From Arthrobacter sp. C2 (lineage in GTDB: Bacteria; Actinomycetota; Actinomycetes; Actinomycetales; Micrococcaceae), in NCBI GenBank assembly GCA_024207135.1, contig CP042428.1, positions 3,472,001-3,536,000 on the forward strand: a DNA stretch of 64,000 nt. Direction: 5' to 3'. This document shows positions 34,454-43,547 of this stretch, piece by piece. Numbering within the stretch: the stretch's first letter is position 1; every line of letters begins with the position of its first letter. Below the pieces are notes generated by a model. That model made no database searches and was not told the origin of the DNA. It was given only the letters and a program-made list of their open reading frames with translations. The position numbers were made by a program, and so were the translations under genes.

Positions 34454-34897
34454 GGTTACCTCACCAAGTATGGTCAAAGGTCTAATGTGCAGCGCTCGCC
34501 CGAGTGGATAGAGTAGGTACTACATCGGCGGAATAGCCGATTGATGGGAACTAGGAACGTTTTGCGAGTGGCGTTTCCAGATCCCATTTCCAGCACGCCA
34601 GACGACGCCAGCCCCGCGAACCGAGCCCCCAAGTTGGTTCGCACCACAGGAATCGCGTCAAATGCTTTCCCCCAAGGAGCATTTGGCATTGTAGGTTCCT
34701 CGGTCGCTTCTACCCCAAGAGAAGCCACCATCGGCGTCGTCGGGCGTGCTGATGTTTAAGCGCTTGGTTGCCCCGATTTACCGGTGATTTGGCCCGGCGG
34801 GTGACGCGCTTCACAGGCCCCGGGGGAATGCTCCCCGTGGCCGTGGCGGTTCTCTCTGGTAGGAAACCGCCGAAGAACCGCAAGGAGAACACCCCAG
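34454..34897. other. 444-bp region between kinase and nitroreductase, no secure gene
   Basis: Two small frames overlap on opposite strands: plus strand from ATG 34544 to 34759 (about 71 codons) and minus strand 34731 to 34474 (85 codons). Neither matches a family I know, and neither has a convincing ribosome site. The last 80 bp form the structured leader of the nitroreductase gene, with two adjacent hairpins (34817-34843 and 34845-34871). Confidence 0.4.
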
Positions 34898-35521
34898 ATG
34901 AGCGTTGAAACCGCCGCAACCGTGTACGACCAGCTGTCGATCGATGCCGACACCGCAGACAAGCTTTTCCTTGAAGCCCGCACCGCCAACACCTTCTCCG
35001 AGGAAGCCGTCGCCGACGAGGCTCTCGATGCCATCTACGAGCTCACCAAAATGGGCCCGACGATGATGAACAACCAGCCGCTGCGCATCACCTGGGTCAA
35101 GAGCGCCGAGGCCCGCGAGGCAGTCGTCGCCAAGATGATGGAAGGGAACCGGGCCAAGTCCCTGGCCGCCCCGGCGCTTGCGGTGCTTAGCTACGACGCC
35201 GACTGGCACGAACAGTTCCCGGTGTTCTTCCCCCACGCTCCCGAGCGCAAGGCCATGTTCGACCAGGACGCCGCCTCGCGCGCCGAAATCGCCAAGAACA
35301 ACGCTTGGATGCAGGCCGGCTACTTCATCATGGCCGTTCGCGCCGCCGGGCTGCACGCCGGCCCGATGGGCGGCTTCGACGCTGCCGGAGTGGATTCGGT
35401 CATCAACGCGGATTCGTCCAACCACGCGTTCCTGATCGTCAACGTGGGCGCCCCGGGAGAGAACCCGTGGTTCGATCGCTTGCCGCGCCTCGACATCGAC
35501 GTGGCAACCACCAGCATCTAG
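34898..35521 (+). CDS. Nitroreductase-family protein, RutE/HadB-like (malonic semialdehyde reductase)
   Basis: A 207-residue flavoprotein of the nitroreductase fold, the size of RutE. FMN-contact regions visible are ELTKMGPTMMNNQPLRITWV (~47-66), and the C-terminal half has NNAWMQAGYFIMAVRAAGLHAGPMGGFD (~130-157), close to RutE and HadB/YdfN proteins. RutE reduces malonic semialdehyde from uracil breakdown; other members reduce nitro or quinone compounds. No rut genes are nearby, so the substrate stays open. ATG 34898 has AAGGAG upstream. Two tandem hairpins directly precede that site and could regulate translation or transcription. Confidence 0.87.
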   Translation: MSVETAATVYDQLSIDADTADKLFLEARTANTFSEEAVADEALDAIYELTKMGPTMMNNQPLRITWVKSAEAREAVVAKMMEGNRAKSLAAPALAVLSYDADWHEQFPVFFPHAPERKAMFDQDAASRAEIAKNNAWMQAGYFIMAVRAAGLHAGPMGGFDAAGVDSVINADSSNHAFLIVNVGAPGENPWFDRLPRLDIDVATTSI

Positions 35522-35549
35522 ACGTCCGGCCAAGCCCGAAGCAAGAACG

Positions 35550-35592
35550 CCGTGGGGCGGCGAAGATGCCTGGCATCTTCGCCGCCCCACGG
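35550..35592. terminator. Bidirectional terminator, perfect 21-bp stem
   Basis: Positions 35550-35570 are the exact reverse complement of 35572-35592 around a single central T. It lies between the convergent nitroreductase gene and the member-B gene, and on the minus strand is followed by a T-richer tail (GCGTTCTTGCTT). It most likely ends transcripts from both directions. Confidence 0.8.
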
Positions 35593-35608
35593 AGTTAAGC
35601 ATTGGAAC

Positions 35609-36775
35609 CTAGGACAAGACCTCTTCGGCCACCCGGGTCAGCGCACGTTCCAGCGGGGCACGAAGCACGCGCGGCACGCGGATGTGCTTGCCGATGCGCA
35701 CGAGTCCCTCGGCCTCGGCGGCACGCAGCAGGGCCTCGGCGGCCGGCACGGTCTTTGCGAAGAGCGGCTGCAGGTGGGCCTGTTCCGGCTCCAGCTCCCC
35801 GGGCGCGGGAATCGAAAAGGCTGCCTCGGTGCGCGGGGGATTCGCCGATCCGGCCTTGGCCAGCAACGCGGCGGTCATCTGCGTGACGGTGTGGTCCGCA
35901 TCCGGACCCACGGCATTGAGCAGGATGTGGGCGTAGATTCCCTCGGCCACCAGGTCCTTCGCCCCGCGGGCGCTGAATCCCGAATCGGCGTTCAAAGCCT
36001 CGGCCACCACGGGGTTGGGAAGTGCCCTTCCCTCTTGGAAGCTCAGCACCCCGGCACGCAACAGCGCATCCCAATAGGTGCCCAGTTTCGGAAGCTGAGC
36101 CAATGTGGCAATCGAGGATCCGGTCTCGGGCGCCCAACCCGGCCGTGCAACCTCGGATTCCGGGTCCAGGCGGACCTCGAGCCCGACGGCCGCGGCGGCC
36201 GAAACCAGGTCGGTGGGCAGCAGCAATCCGTCCTCTGCCACCTCGCGGCCTTCGCCCACCCAGGCCAGCAAGGCCCGGGCCGTGGCCACCATCGGCAGCT
36301 TGGCCCAGCGTTCGTCCGCGCTGGCCTCGTCAAGCTCGGGGACCACAACGGGGGATTGGCCACCCTGGGCCGACAGCAGGTCGAAGACGGCCTTGAATTC
36401 CTCCACCTCTCCGCTCCAACGGCCGGTTTCGGCCAAAAAGAGCATGAACTCGCGCAGCATGGCGGCGCACGCGACGGCGACCTCGTCGCCAAGCTCGCGC
36501 AGGTCCGTGAACTGGATGGCCAGCGCGTCATGGTCGAGCTCGGACACCGCCACCTTCCCGCGCAGCCGGGCATGGACCGTCAGCAGGGTCACCAGGCCCT
36601 CGATGCCGGCCTCCGAGTCGTCCGGGGTGTGGCGCTGGTTGAAGAAGGCCCGCAATTGCGCGGCGTAGGGCCGCATGGCCGTGCGGACCTGGTCCTCGAA
36701 CTTGGAGGCGCCGGCGCTTGGATTGCGTCCCGGGTGCCCGCTGCGTGGCTTGCCGGCGGATTTCGATTTCGACAT
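35609..36775 (-). CDS. Unrecognised protein, member B of the two-copy family (downstream of SWIM-SNF2 helicase)
   Basis: A 388-residue soluble, mostly helical protein with a basic, Ser/Gly-rich N-terminal tail (~1-25) that might touch nucleic acid. It shares ordered blocks with the product of 24130-25380, as listed there, and the two are of similar length. I do not recognise the family. The gene follows the SNF2 helicase stop by 69 bp on the same strand and probably shares its transcript. ATG 36775 is the only good start. The shared pattern (each paralogue placed after a DNA-acting enzyme) suggests a helper of DNA processing, but nothing in the sequence proves it. Confidence 0.78.
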   Translation of the reverse strand: MSKSKSAGKPRSGHPGRNPSAGASKFEDQVRTAMRPYAAQLRAFFNQRHTPDDSEAGIEGLVTLLTVHARLRGKVAVSELDHDALAIQFTDLRELGDEVAVACAAMLREFMLFLAETGRWSGEVEEFKAVFDLLSAQGGQSPVVVPELDEASADERWAKLPMVATARALLAWVGEGREVAEDGLLLPTDLVSAAAAVGLEVRLDPESEVARPGWAPETGSSIATLAQLPKLGTYWDALLRAGVLSFQEGRALPNPVVAEALNADSGFSARGAKDLVAEGIYAHILLNAVGPDADHTVTQMTAALLAKAGSANPPRTEAAFSIPAPGELEPEQAHLQPLFAKTVPAAEALLRAAEAEGLVRIGKHIRVPRVLRAPLERALTRVAEEVLS

Positions 36776-36844
36776 GTTGGTGTCGTCCCCCTCTGGGCTT
36801 GGAAAATCTTGGGTGCTGCTTGGGTGGTGCCTTCCGGCGCCGTG

Positions 36845-39800
36845 CTAATCCGCGAAGAGCGAGCGAACGTCGTCGGCGCTGATCGCCGAGGCAAAGGCCG
36901 CATCGTCATCGAGGACAGCGGTGAAGAGCTTGGCCTTCTTGTCCTTCAGCGCCATGACCTTTTCCTCGATGGTGTTCTTGGAAACCATCCGGTAGACCAT
37001 GACGTTGCGCTTCTGCCCGATGCGGTGCGCACGGTCGACGGCCTGGTTCTCCGAGGCCGGGTTCCACCATGGATCCATGAGGAAGCAGTAGTCGGCCTGG
37101 GTGAGGTTCAGGCCGAACCCGCCGGCCTTGAGCGAAATCAGGAACACCTTGACCTTGCCGGAGGTGAAGGATTCGATGACCTTGGCGCGCTTGGTGGTCG
37201 AGCCGTCCAGGTAGGCGTGCTCGATCCCGGCCTCGGTCAGCCGGTCGCTGGCCTTGGACAGGAACGAGGTGAACTGGCTGAAGACCAGGGCGTTGTGGCC
37301 CTCGGCGGTGAGGTCCTCGAGCTGTTCGAGCAGCGCGTCGAGCTTGCTGCTGGGCACCGAGGCGTACTCCTCGTCGATGAGCGAGGCGTCCAGGGCCAGC
37401 TGGCGCAGCTTGGTCAGTGAGGAGAACACCGCGAAGCGGTTCTTGTCCATGTCCTCGAGCATGCCCAGCACCTTCTGGCGTTCGCGCTGCAGGTGGCGCT
37501 GGTAGATGACCCGGTGCTTGGGCGCCAGGTCGAGTTCCAGGACCTGCTCCTGCTTCTCGGGCAGGTCCGTGGCCACCAGTTCCTTGGTGCGGCGCAGCAT
37601 CAGCGGGCGGATCCGGCGACGCAGGCGTCCCAGCGCCTCGTTGTCGCCGTCCTTCTCGATGGGCTTGCGGTAGGTCTCGTCAAAGCGCTTGAGTGCGGGG
37701 AAGAGCCCCGGGGCGGCAATGGCGAACATCGACCAGAGCTCGGAGAGGTTGTTCTCCATGGGGGTGCCGGTGATCGCGAGCTTGAAGGGCGTCGGGAAGT
37801 CGCGGGCCTGCTTGGAGGCCTGCGTGGCGGGATTCTTCACGAATTGCGCCTCGTCCAGGATCAGCCCGGAGAACCTGGTGGCTGCGTATTCGTCCTGGTC
37901 GATGCGGAACAGGCCGTAGGAGGTGATCATGATGTCGACCTCCGCGGCGATCTCGTGGGCGGGGACCCCGCCGCGGCGCACGGTCTCGGTCATGTAGACG
38001 CTGCGCAGGTTCGGGGCGAAGCGTGCCGCCTCGGCGGTCCAGTTGGAGACCACGGAGGTCGGGGCCACCACCAGGAACGGCGGCATCTTTCCGGTCGACT
38101 CGTCGTGGTTGTCCTTGGCGTGCTGGATCAGCGCCAGGGTCTGCAGCGTCTTGCCCAGTCCCATGTCGTCGGCGAGCACCCCGCCCAGCCCGTTGTCGTA
38201 GAGGAAGGAGAGCCACTCGAAGCCCTCGAGCTGGTAGGGGCGCAATGTCGCATCGATACCGGCCGGCAGCGGGGCGTGGTCGACCTCGAGGATGTTGCTC
38301 AGTCCCTCGGTGGAGTGTTTCCACGCGGCCGACGCCTCGACGTTGGTGGCGATGTCCTTGAGGTCTTCCCAGAGCGAGGCCTGGTGCTTGGAAATTCGGA
38401 TGGTGCCGTCGCTTGTGGCATCCGACAGTGCCCGGGCCTCCTCGATGAGCCGGCGCAGCTGCTCGTATTCCGGGCGGTCCAGGGCAAAGTACTTGCCGTC
38501 GGGCAGCATCAGGTATTCATCGCCGTGCGCCAGTGCCTGGAAGAGCTCGGTGAACGGGACCTTGTTGCCGTCGATCGCGACTTCGACGCCCAGGTCGAAC
38601 CAATCGTTCGTTTCGGTGTTCTCGGTCGAGATGGTGATCAGCGGGTTGGCGGTGAGTTCCTCGAACTCCGGCTGTTCGCCATCGATGTGCACCCGCAGGT
38701 TTTCCACGGCCTGCAATGCCGGCAGCGCATCGGTGATGAATCGTGCCGCCGCGACGCCATGCAGGCGCGGCGCGACCCTGGTGGCGGCAACGTTGCGTTG
38801 CGGATTGGCGAAGGCATCGGCATAGGCCTGGGGGAAGGATGCGATCGCCGCGGCGACTTCGCGTTGCATGGCCAGCTCGGCCTTGGGGTTGCGTTCGGTT
38901 CCCGCCACCAGTTCCAGGGGCACCTGGTGGTTGCCGTAGGAATAGCCCCAATGCAGGTTGATGCCCGGGACCGAGGTTTCGTCCTTTTTTTGCTTGCGGA
39001 CCGGGTTCTGCTGGCCGGCGAAGTGCTCGACGCGCAGCAGCATGACCGGTTCAAGCGAGGTCGGCACCTCGACGGAGTGGTCGACGGAGGAGAGCTCGAA
39101 GGCCTTGGCGAGCTTGGGCAGGTATTGCTGCTCAAAGCTTTCCCGCCCGTTGGCCGGGACGGTGACCTTCTTGTCGGTGGCCAGCAAGCCCGTGACCAAT
39201 GAGGGGAGCTTGGAGCGGGAAGGCGCCAGGTGCAGGTCCACGTTCTTCATGCCCTCGGTTGCGTCCCACCAGAAGACCCCGTGGTCGGCCACGGCGCCGA
39301 GGAAGTCGCTGTCGAAGCCCGGCGGCAGCACATCGACCGAGGGACGGATCCGCAGCTTCTTGCCCTCGGAGGCGATGTCGGTGCGGACCGCGACCGGATC
39401 GTGCACCCGGACCGAGGATTTTGCCGACTGGCCGCGCAGTTCGATGCCCAGCGCCGCGGCCCGGCTCAGGTGGTTCCACACCATAGGGGTCAGGAAATCG
39501 CTGGCCGACAGGTGGGTCCCGTTCCACGCGACAAAGGAGTTCAGCTGCAGCAGCGTGCAGAACCACTCGACCTGCTCCGGGTCGTAGGAGTAGTCGAAGG
39601 GCAGGGTCGGGATGCCGCCGGTGCGGGTGTAGCGGAAATGCTGCCAGGCCAGGTTGCCCGAGACCCAGCGGCCCTTGTCGTTGAGCTGGACCGGGCGCAG
39701 CAGCAGCTCCAGCTTGGAGGTGTGCGGGATGTTCCCGTCCTTGATCTTCGCCATGGCCGAGGCCTGGTAGCGCTGCAGGGTCTTCGGACGCAGCTCGAAC

Positions 39801-40216
39801 TGGATGCCCAGGGTGCGCTGCTCGGTTTCCTGCCCGGCGTCACCGCCGTCCCCGATAAGGGAGTCCAGCGTGCGCTCCCACGGGGCACGCGGATCGGGAT
39901 CCTCGTAGTTTGTCTCGTCCCACATATAGGCGAAAAGCGCGGCCGCCGCGTGCTTGCAGTTCGAGCCCACCGGGCAGGTGCAGATCCCCAGCTGGGGCAT
40001 GAGCAGCCCGTGGCGCACCTGGGAGTGGACAGCGGTGCGGTAGACCATGCCGCCGGAGCCCAACACCGAAGCGCGCACGATGCCCATGGGCTCGACCCAG
40101 TTGACGTCCAGCACCCTGCCCTGGCTTGCGTAGGCCGCCCCGCGATCCAGGCTGAGCGGGCCGACAAGCTCACGGATCAGTGTGGTGGAGTTGAGCAGTG
40201 GTGCAACGGAAGACAT
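36845..40216 (-). CDS. SWIM zinc-finger SNF2-family helicase
   Basis: A 1123-residue Swi2/Snf2 ATPase. A SWIM zinc finger (CTCPVGSNCKH, the CxCx5CxH form) is at residues ~77-88. The helicase core in the C-terminal half has DDMGLGKT (~683-690, Walker A), LDEAQFVKN (~785-793, DExx box; DEAQ here) and DRAHRIGQ (~1060-1067, motif VI). The middle (~130-600) is a long region typical of bacterial SNF2 proteins with unknown role. Such proteins translocate on DNA or remodel protein-DNA complexes; bacterial members such as RapA or HepA act on RNA polymerase, others in repair or defence. ATG 40216 lacks a clear ribosome site. It leads the two-gene unit with member B. Confidence 0.93.
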   Translation of the reverse strand: MSSVAPLLNSTTLIRELVGPLSLDRGAAYASQGRVLDVNWVEPMGIVRASVLGSGGMVYRTAVHSQVRHGLLMPQLGICTCPVGSNCKHAAAALFAYMWDETNYEDPDPRAPWERTLDSLIGDGGDAGQETEQRTLGIQFELRPKTLQRYQASAMAKIKDGNIPHTSKLELLLRPVQLNDKGRWVSGNLAWQHFRYTRTGGIPTLPFDYSYDPEQVEWFCTLLQLNSFVAWNGTHLSASDFLTPMVWNHLSRAAALGIELRGQSAKSSVRVHDPVAVRTDIASEGKKLRIRPSVDVLPPGFDSDFLGAVADHGVFWWDATEGMKNVDLHLAPSRSKLPSLVTGLLATDKKVTVPANGRESFEQQYLPKLAKAFELSSVDHSVEVPTSLEPVMLLRVEHFAGQQNPVRKQKKDETSVPGINLHWGYSYGNHQVPLELVAGTERNPKAELAMQREVAAAIASFPQAYADAFANPQRNVAATRVAPRLHGVAAARFITDALPALQAVENLRVHIDGEQPEFEELTANPLITISTENTETNDWFDLGVEVAIDGNKVPFTELFQALAHGDEYLMLPDGKYFALDRPEYEQLRRLIEEARALSDATSDGTIRISKHQASLWEDLKDIATNVEASAAWKHSTEGLSNILEVDHAPLPAGIDATLRPYQLEGFEWLSFLYDNGLGGVLADDMGLGKTLQTLALIQHAKDNHDESTGKMPPFLVVAPTSVVSNWTAEAARFAPNLRSVYMTETVRRGGVPAHEIAAEVDIMITSYGLFRIDQDEYAATRFSGLILDEAQFVKNPATQASKQARDFPTPFKLAITGTPMENNLSELWSMFAIAAPGLFPALKRFDETYRKPIEKDGDNEALGRLRRRIRPLMLRRTKELVATDLPEKQEQVLELDLAPKHRVIYQRHLQRERQKVLGMLEDMDKNRFAVFSSLTKLRQLALDASLIDEEYASVPSSKLDALLEQLEDLTAEGHNALVFSQFTSFLSKASDRLTEAGIEHAYLDGSTTKRAKVIESFTSGKVKVFLISLKAGGFGLNLTQADYCFLMDPWWNPASENQAVDRAHRIGQKRNVMVYRMVSKNTIEEKVMALKDKKAKLFTAVLDDDAAFASAISADDVRSLFAD

Positions 40217-40327
40217 GTCAATAGTCTAAAGGCGGGCACCCACGCCACGGAGCCAAAATGGCCGCAGTGGGCCTGCGGGCTGAAACCCGCCGGAAACGTC
40301 CGGGTGGCGGGGAAAGAGGCGGAAACA

Positions 40328-40942
40328 ATGGGAAGCACCTGGTTTACCTCGGATACCCACTTCGGACATGCCCGCATCATCGAGTCCTGCCACAGGCCCT
40401 TTGCCGACGCCGCCGAAATGGATGCCGAGATCATCCGGAGGTGGAACCAAGTGGTGGGCGCCGCGGACATCGTCTGGGTGCTGGGGGACTGGGCCCTGGG
40501 TGACAAGGCCCGCGGGCTCGAGATCGTCTCCGAGCTGCACGGCACCAAGCACCTGGTGGCAGGCAACCACGACGCCTGCTGGCCCGGGCGCATCGGAGCG
40601 CAGCGCCACCTCCGGCAGTTCCTCGATGCGGGCTTCGCCTCCGTGCAGGATTTTGCACGGGTCAAGCTGCCCGCCACGGTGAACAATGCTCCGGGGCGCA
40701 AGGTGTTGCTCAGCCATTTCCCGTACGCGGGGGACTCCCATGGTGGTGACCGCTATGCGCAGTTCCGGTTGCGTGACGAGGGGGCCTGGTTGCTGCACGG
40801 ACACGTCCACAATGCCTTCCTGGTCTCGGGCCGCGGCATCAACGTCGGGGTCGATGTGCACGGCTTCGCCCCGGTCGGTGCCCAGGCGCTGGCGCAAGTG
40901 ATCGATTCGATCGAGGATGAAGGGAGGCCAGACACCGCATGA
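40328..40942 (+). CDS. Calcineurin-like metallophosphoesterase
   Basis: A 204-residue cytoplasmic phosphoesterase. Metal ligands are visible in order: TSDTHFGH (residues ~7-14), LGDWALGDK (~52), LVAGNHDACWPG (~75-86), LLSHFPYAGD (~123) and LLHGHVHN (~153-160). This is the small YfcE-like branch often found in actinobacteria and phages; substrates may be 2',3'-cyclic nucleotides or other phosphodiesters. ATG 40328 follows AAAGAGGCGGAAACA. It is divergent from the SNF2 gene across 111 bp. A 7-bp stem (40941-40947 with 40953-40959) overlaps the stop codon and could end its transcript. Confidence 0.9.
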   Translation: MGSTWFTSDTHFGHARIIESCHRPFADAAEMDAEIIRRWNQVVGAADIVWVLGDWALGDKARGLEIVSELHGTKHLVAGNHDACWPGRIGAQRHLRQFLDAGFASVQDFARVKLPATVNNAPGRKVLLSHFPYAGDSHGGDRYAQFRLRDEGAWLLHGHVHNAFLVSGRGINVGVDVHGFAPVGAQALAQVIDSIEDEGRPDTA

Positions 40943-41136
40943 CGGGTCAGAAACCCGTCCTCCGAACGACTCGACGCAGAAAAAATGAATAATGATCGCC
41001 TTTACCGCATTTAATGCAAGCAAGAAGGTGTTGTGGTCTGCGTCACCGATGAAAAACGAAGTCCCGTTGCTTCGCGCCGCATTCCGCGCCAAAGTTGAGC
41101 CCAAGTGTTGGAAAAATCTTGAATGGAGTGTGAACC

Positions 41137-42414
41137 ATGGCCAGCGTAACGACGCCTGAGCATGTTGTCATCGTCGGCGCCGGGTTCGTCGGCCTGTCCA
41201 CCGCCTGGTACCTGCAGGAAGAAGGTGTCAAGGTCACGGTCGTTGACCGCGGCGGCGTGGCCTCCGGCGCTTCGTGGGGCAATGCCGGCTGGCTGACCCC
41301 CGCGCTCACCCTGCCGATCGCAGAACCCTCCATCTTCTCCAACGGCCTGAAGATGATGATGGACCCGGCATCGCCGCTGTACATTCCACTCAAGGCCAAC
41401 GCCAAGCTGCTTCGCTTCCTGATCGGGTTCACCTGGCACAGCACTCCGAAGAAGTGGCAGGAGGCCATGCGCATCTACTCCGAGCTCGGCACCACCGGGC
41501 TCGACGCCTTCGACGAGATCGCCGAGGGCACCAACGCGGGCCCGGGCGTGATCGAGAAGACCAAGCCGGCCAACCCGTTCCTGACCGGCTTCAAGTCGCT
41601 CAAGGACCGAGACGGACTGCTCCACGAGTTCGACATGATCCGCAAGACCGGGGGAAACGTCGAGTTCGACCTGCTCACCGGAGACGAGCTGCGCGCTATC
41701 GAGCCGACCCTCTCCGATTCCGTGGCTGCCGGCGTGGCCATCAAGAACCAGCGCTTCCTGAACCCGCCGAAGTACATGGAGTCCCTTGCCGAGTCCGTCA
41801 TCGCCCGCGGCGGCGACATCGTGGGTTCCTACAACGTCACCGACATCCGGGACAACGGCAGCTCGGTCACCGTCATCGGCTCCGAGGGGCGTTCGATCAC
41901 CGCCGACCACGTGGTCATGGCCACCGGCGCCTGGCTCAACGACATGACCAAGAAGTTCGGCGTGAACGTCGTCGTCCAGGCGGGCCGCGGCTACTCCTTC
42001 ACCGTCCAGCCCGAGGTCATGCCGACCCACCCGATCTACTTCCCGTCCCAGCGCGTGGCCTGCACCCCGCTCGGGGACCGCTTCCGCATCGCCGGAACCA
42101 TGGAGTTCCGCGACGCCAACCACCCGTTGGAGCCCAAGCGCATCGAGGCCATCGTCGCCGCAGCGGCCCCGGTCTACAAGGGCATCAACTGGGAGAATCG
42201 CAAGGAGGAATGGGTCGGCGGACGCCCTTGCACCGCCGACGGCATGCCGCTGGTCGGCGCCACCCGTTCCCCGCGCGTGCACGTTGGCGGCGGACACGGC
42301 ATGTGGGGCGTGGCCCTTGGCCCGCTGACCGGCAAGATGATCGCCGCCGGCATCCTCGGCAAGGAAAAGCCGTCCGTGGCGCGCCACTTCGATCCGCTGC
42401 GCAAGGGCTTCTAG
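41137..42414 (+). CDS. DadA-like FAD-dependent dehydrogenase (second copy)
   Basis: A 425-residue DAO-family flavoprotein very similar to that of 13420-14760. The FAD motif VVIVGAGFVGLSTAWYL is at residues ~9-25. Long shared tracts include VMPTHPIYFP, RVACTPLGDRFR, HPLEPKRIEAIVAA and HGMWGVALGPLTGKM. It lacks the Gly/Ser-rich insert of the first copy: the corresponding stretch reads DEIAEGTNAGPGVIEKTKPANPFL. ATG 41137 has GGAG upstream. Unlike the first copy it is not next to xsc, and stands alone between a phosphoesterase gene and a strong terminator. It may use a different amine or amino acid. The 194-bp upstream region is AT-richer and may hold its promoter. Confidence 0.87.
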   Translation: MASVTTPEHVVIVGAGFVGLSTAWYLQEEGVKVTVVDRGGVASGASWGNAGWLTPALTLPIAEPSIFSNGLKMMMDPASPLYIPLKANAKLLRFLIGFTWHSTPKKWQEAMRIYSELGTTGLDAFDEIAEGTNAGPGVIEKTKPANPFLTGFKSLKDRDGLLHEFDMIRKTGGNVEFDLLTGDELRAIEPTLSDSVAAGVAIKNQRFLNPPKYMESLAESVIARGGDIVGSYNVTDIRDNGSSVTVIGSEGRSITADHVVMATGAWLNDMTKKFGVNVVVQAGRGYSFTVQPEVMPTHPIYFPSQRVACTPLGDRFRIAGTMEFRDANHPLEPKRIEAIVAAAAPVYKGINWENRKEEWVGGRPCTADGMPLVGATRSPRVHVGGGHGMWGVALGPLTGKMIAAGILGKEKPSVARHFDPLRKGF

Positions 42415-42445
42415 GCCCGCAACGGGCAAGCCGGCTTGCTTTCAG

Positions 42446-42498
42446 GCCCCGGGGGCCGGCACGGACCAGTGGTTCCGTGCCGGCCCCCGGGGCTTTTT
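42446..42498 (+). terminator. Strong rho-independent terminator
   Basis: A perfect 20-bp G/C-rich stem (42446-42465 with 42474-42493), an 8-nt loop and five T at 42494-42498. It ends the second DadA-like gene 32 bp after its stop. Confidence 0.92.
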
Positions 42499-42692
42499 CA
42501 CGGGAGGGAGGCCACTCCAATCGTGAAACCATGCGGGAATGGGTGACGATCGCGGCGAGATGACCGCCGCCCAGTGCAAGACGCTGAAATAGAGCGCTGC
42601 CGACTGCCGGGGGCTGCAACTCGGCGCCTGCATCGTGATGATGCTGGTCTTTGCCGTCGGGACACTGGGCCGAGGCAGGGCGGCGGTGACCC

Positions 42693-43547
42693 TCAGGGGT
42701 GCCTGGCACCCTCGCCGGACAGCACGCTTGCATAGCCCTCGCGGTAGGTCGGGAACGCGAAACGGAACCCCGTGGCCAGCAGCCGCGCATTGGACAGGCG
42801 CCTGTCGCCTCCGCGGTTCACCGGGGCGTCCCCGGGCCCGGGTGCCGGCACGTCCAGCGAGGCGGCAATGAAGCGCTGCACCTCGGCCAGGTCCACCGGT
42901 TCGAGATCGACACCCAGGTACAGCGGATCCGGTGCCGGCACCGCGCTGCACAGGTGCACGATGGCCGAGGCTGCATCATCGCGGTGGATCCGGTTGGTCC
43001 ACACGGTTTTTCCCGAGACACGGGCTGCCCCGTCGCGCACCTGGGTGATCAGGTGGTTGCGGCCGGGCCCGTAGATGCCGGCCAGGCGCAGGACGATGGG
43101 CGCTGAGGCGCGCTTGCACACCAGCGCCTCGGTGTCGGCCAGGATCCGCGCGGTTGCGGTGCGCGGGGTGATCGGGGTGTCCTCGTCGACCCAGCCGCCG
43201 GCCGCGTCGCCGTAGACCGCGGTGGAGGAGACCAGCAGGAAGCGTTGCGGGTCAACGCCGTCGCGTGCCAGCGCGTCGAACACGCGACGCGCGGCCGAAA
43301 GATAGGTGCGCCGGTAGGCGTCTTCGCTACGCTCGGGCGCGGCGGGAGTGAAAACCACGATGTCCGTGTCGGCATCGATGGTCGGCAACTCGGTGCCGGC
43401 ATCGCCGAGGTCGACCCGGCGGGTGCCGAAGGAGGCAGGCAGGAGCTCGGGGCGGCGGCGCCACGCGGTGACCCGGTGGCCGGCCGCAATGAAGCGGAGC
43501 CCCGCCTCGGTGCCGAGATCCCCGGCACCGATAACGAGGATCTTCAC
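42693..43547 (-). CDS. NAD(P)-dependent SDR/epimerase-family protein (YeeZ-like)
   Basis: A 284-residue extended SDR. The nucleotide-binding motif VIGAGDLGTEAGL lies at residues ~5-17, the SSTAVYGD segment (~106-113) supplies the Ser and Tyr expected at the active site, and RLAGIYGPGRN near 155 is the family continuation. The Lys of the YxxxK motif is not obvious, so it may bind but not turn over substrate in the usual way, as in YeeZ-like proteins. Start is GTG 43547, which overlaps the UDG-like stop by 4 bp, so the two genes are translationally coupled. Substrate unknown. Confidence 0.82.
   Translation of the reverse strand: MKILVIGAGDLGTEAGLRFIAAGHRVTAWRRRPELLPASFGTRRVDLGDAGTELPTIDADTDIVVFTPAAPERSEDAYRRTYLSAARRVFDALARDGVDPQRFLLVSSTAVYGDAAGGWVDEDTPITPRTATARILADTEALVCKRASAPIVLRLAGIYGPGRNHLITQVRDGAARVSGKTVWTNRIHRDDAASAIVHLCSAVPAPDPLYLGVDLEPVDLAEVQRFIAASLDVPAPGPGDAPVNRGGDRRLSNARLLATGFRFAFPTYREGYASVLSGEGARHP

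Noticed and set aside
34474-34759. Two overlapping small ORFs on opposite strands
   Set aside because: Neither has a good ribosome site or family match; listed only as an uncertain region.
40943-41136. Glycine or other riboswitch before the second DadA-like gene
   Set aside because: Only a short 7-bp hairpin at the preceding stop codon is visible; no conserved aptamer sequence.
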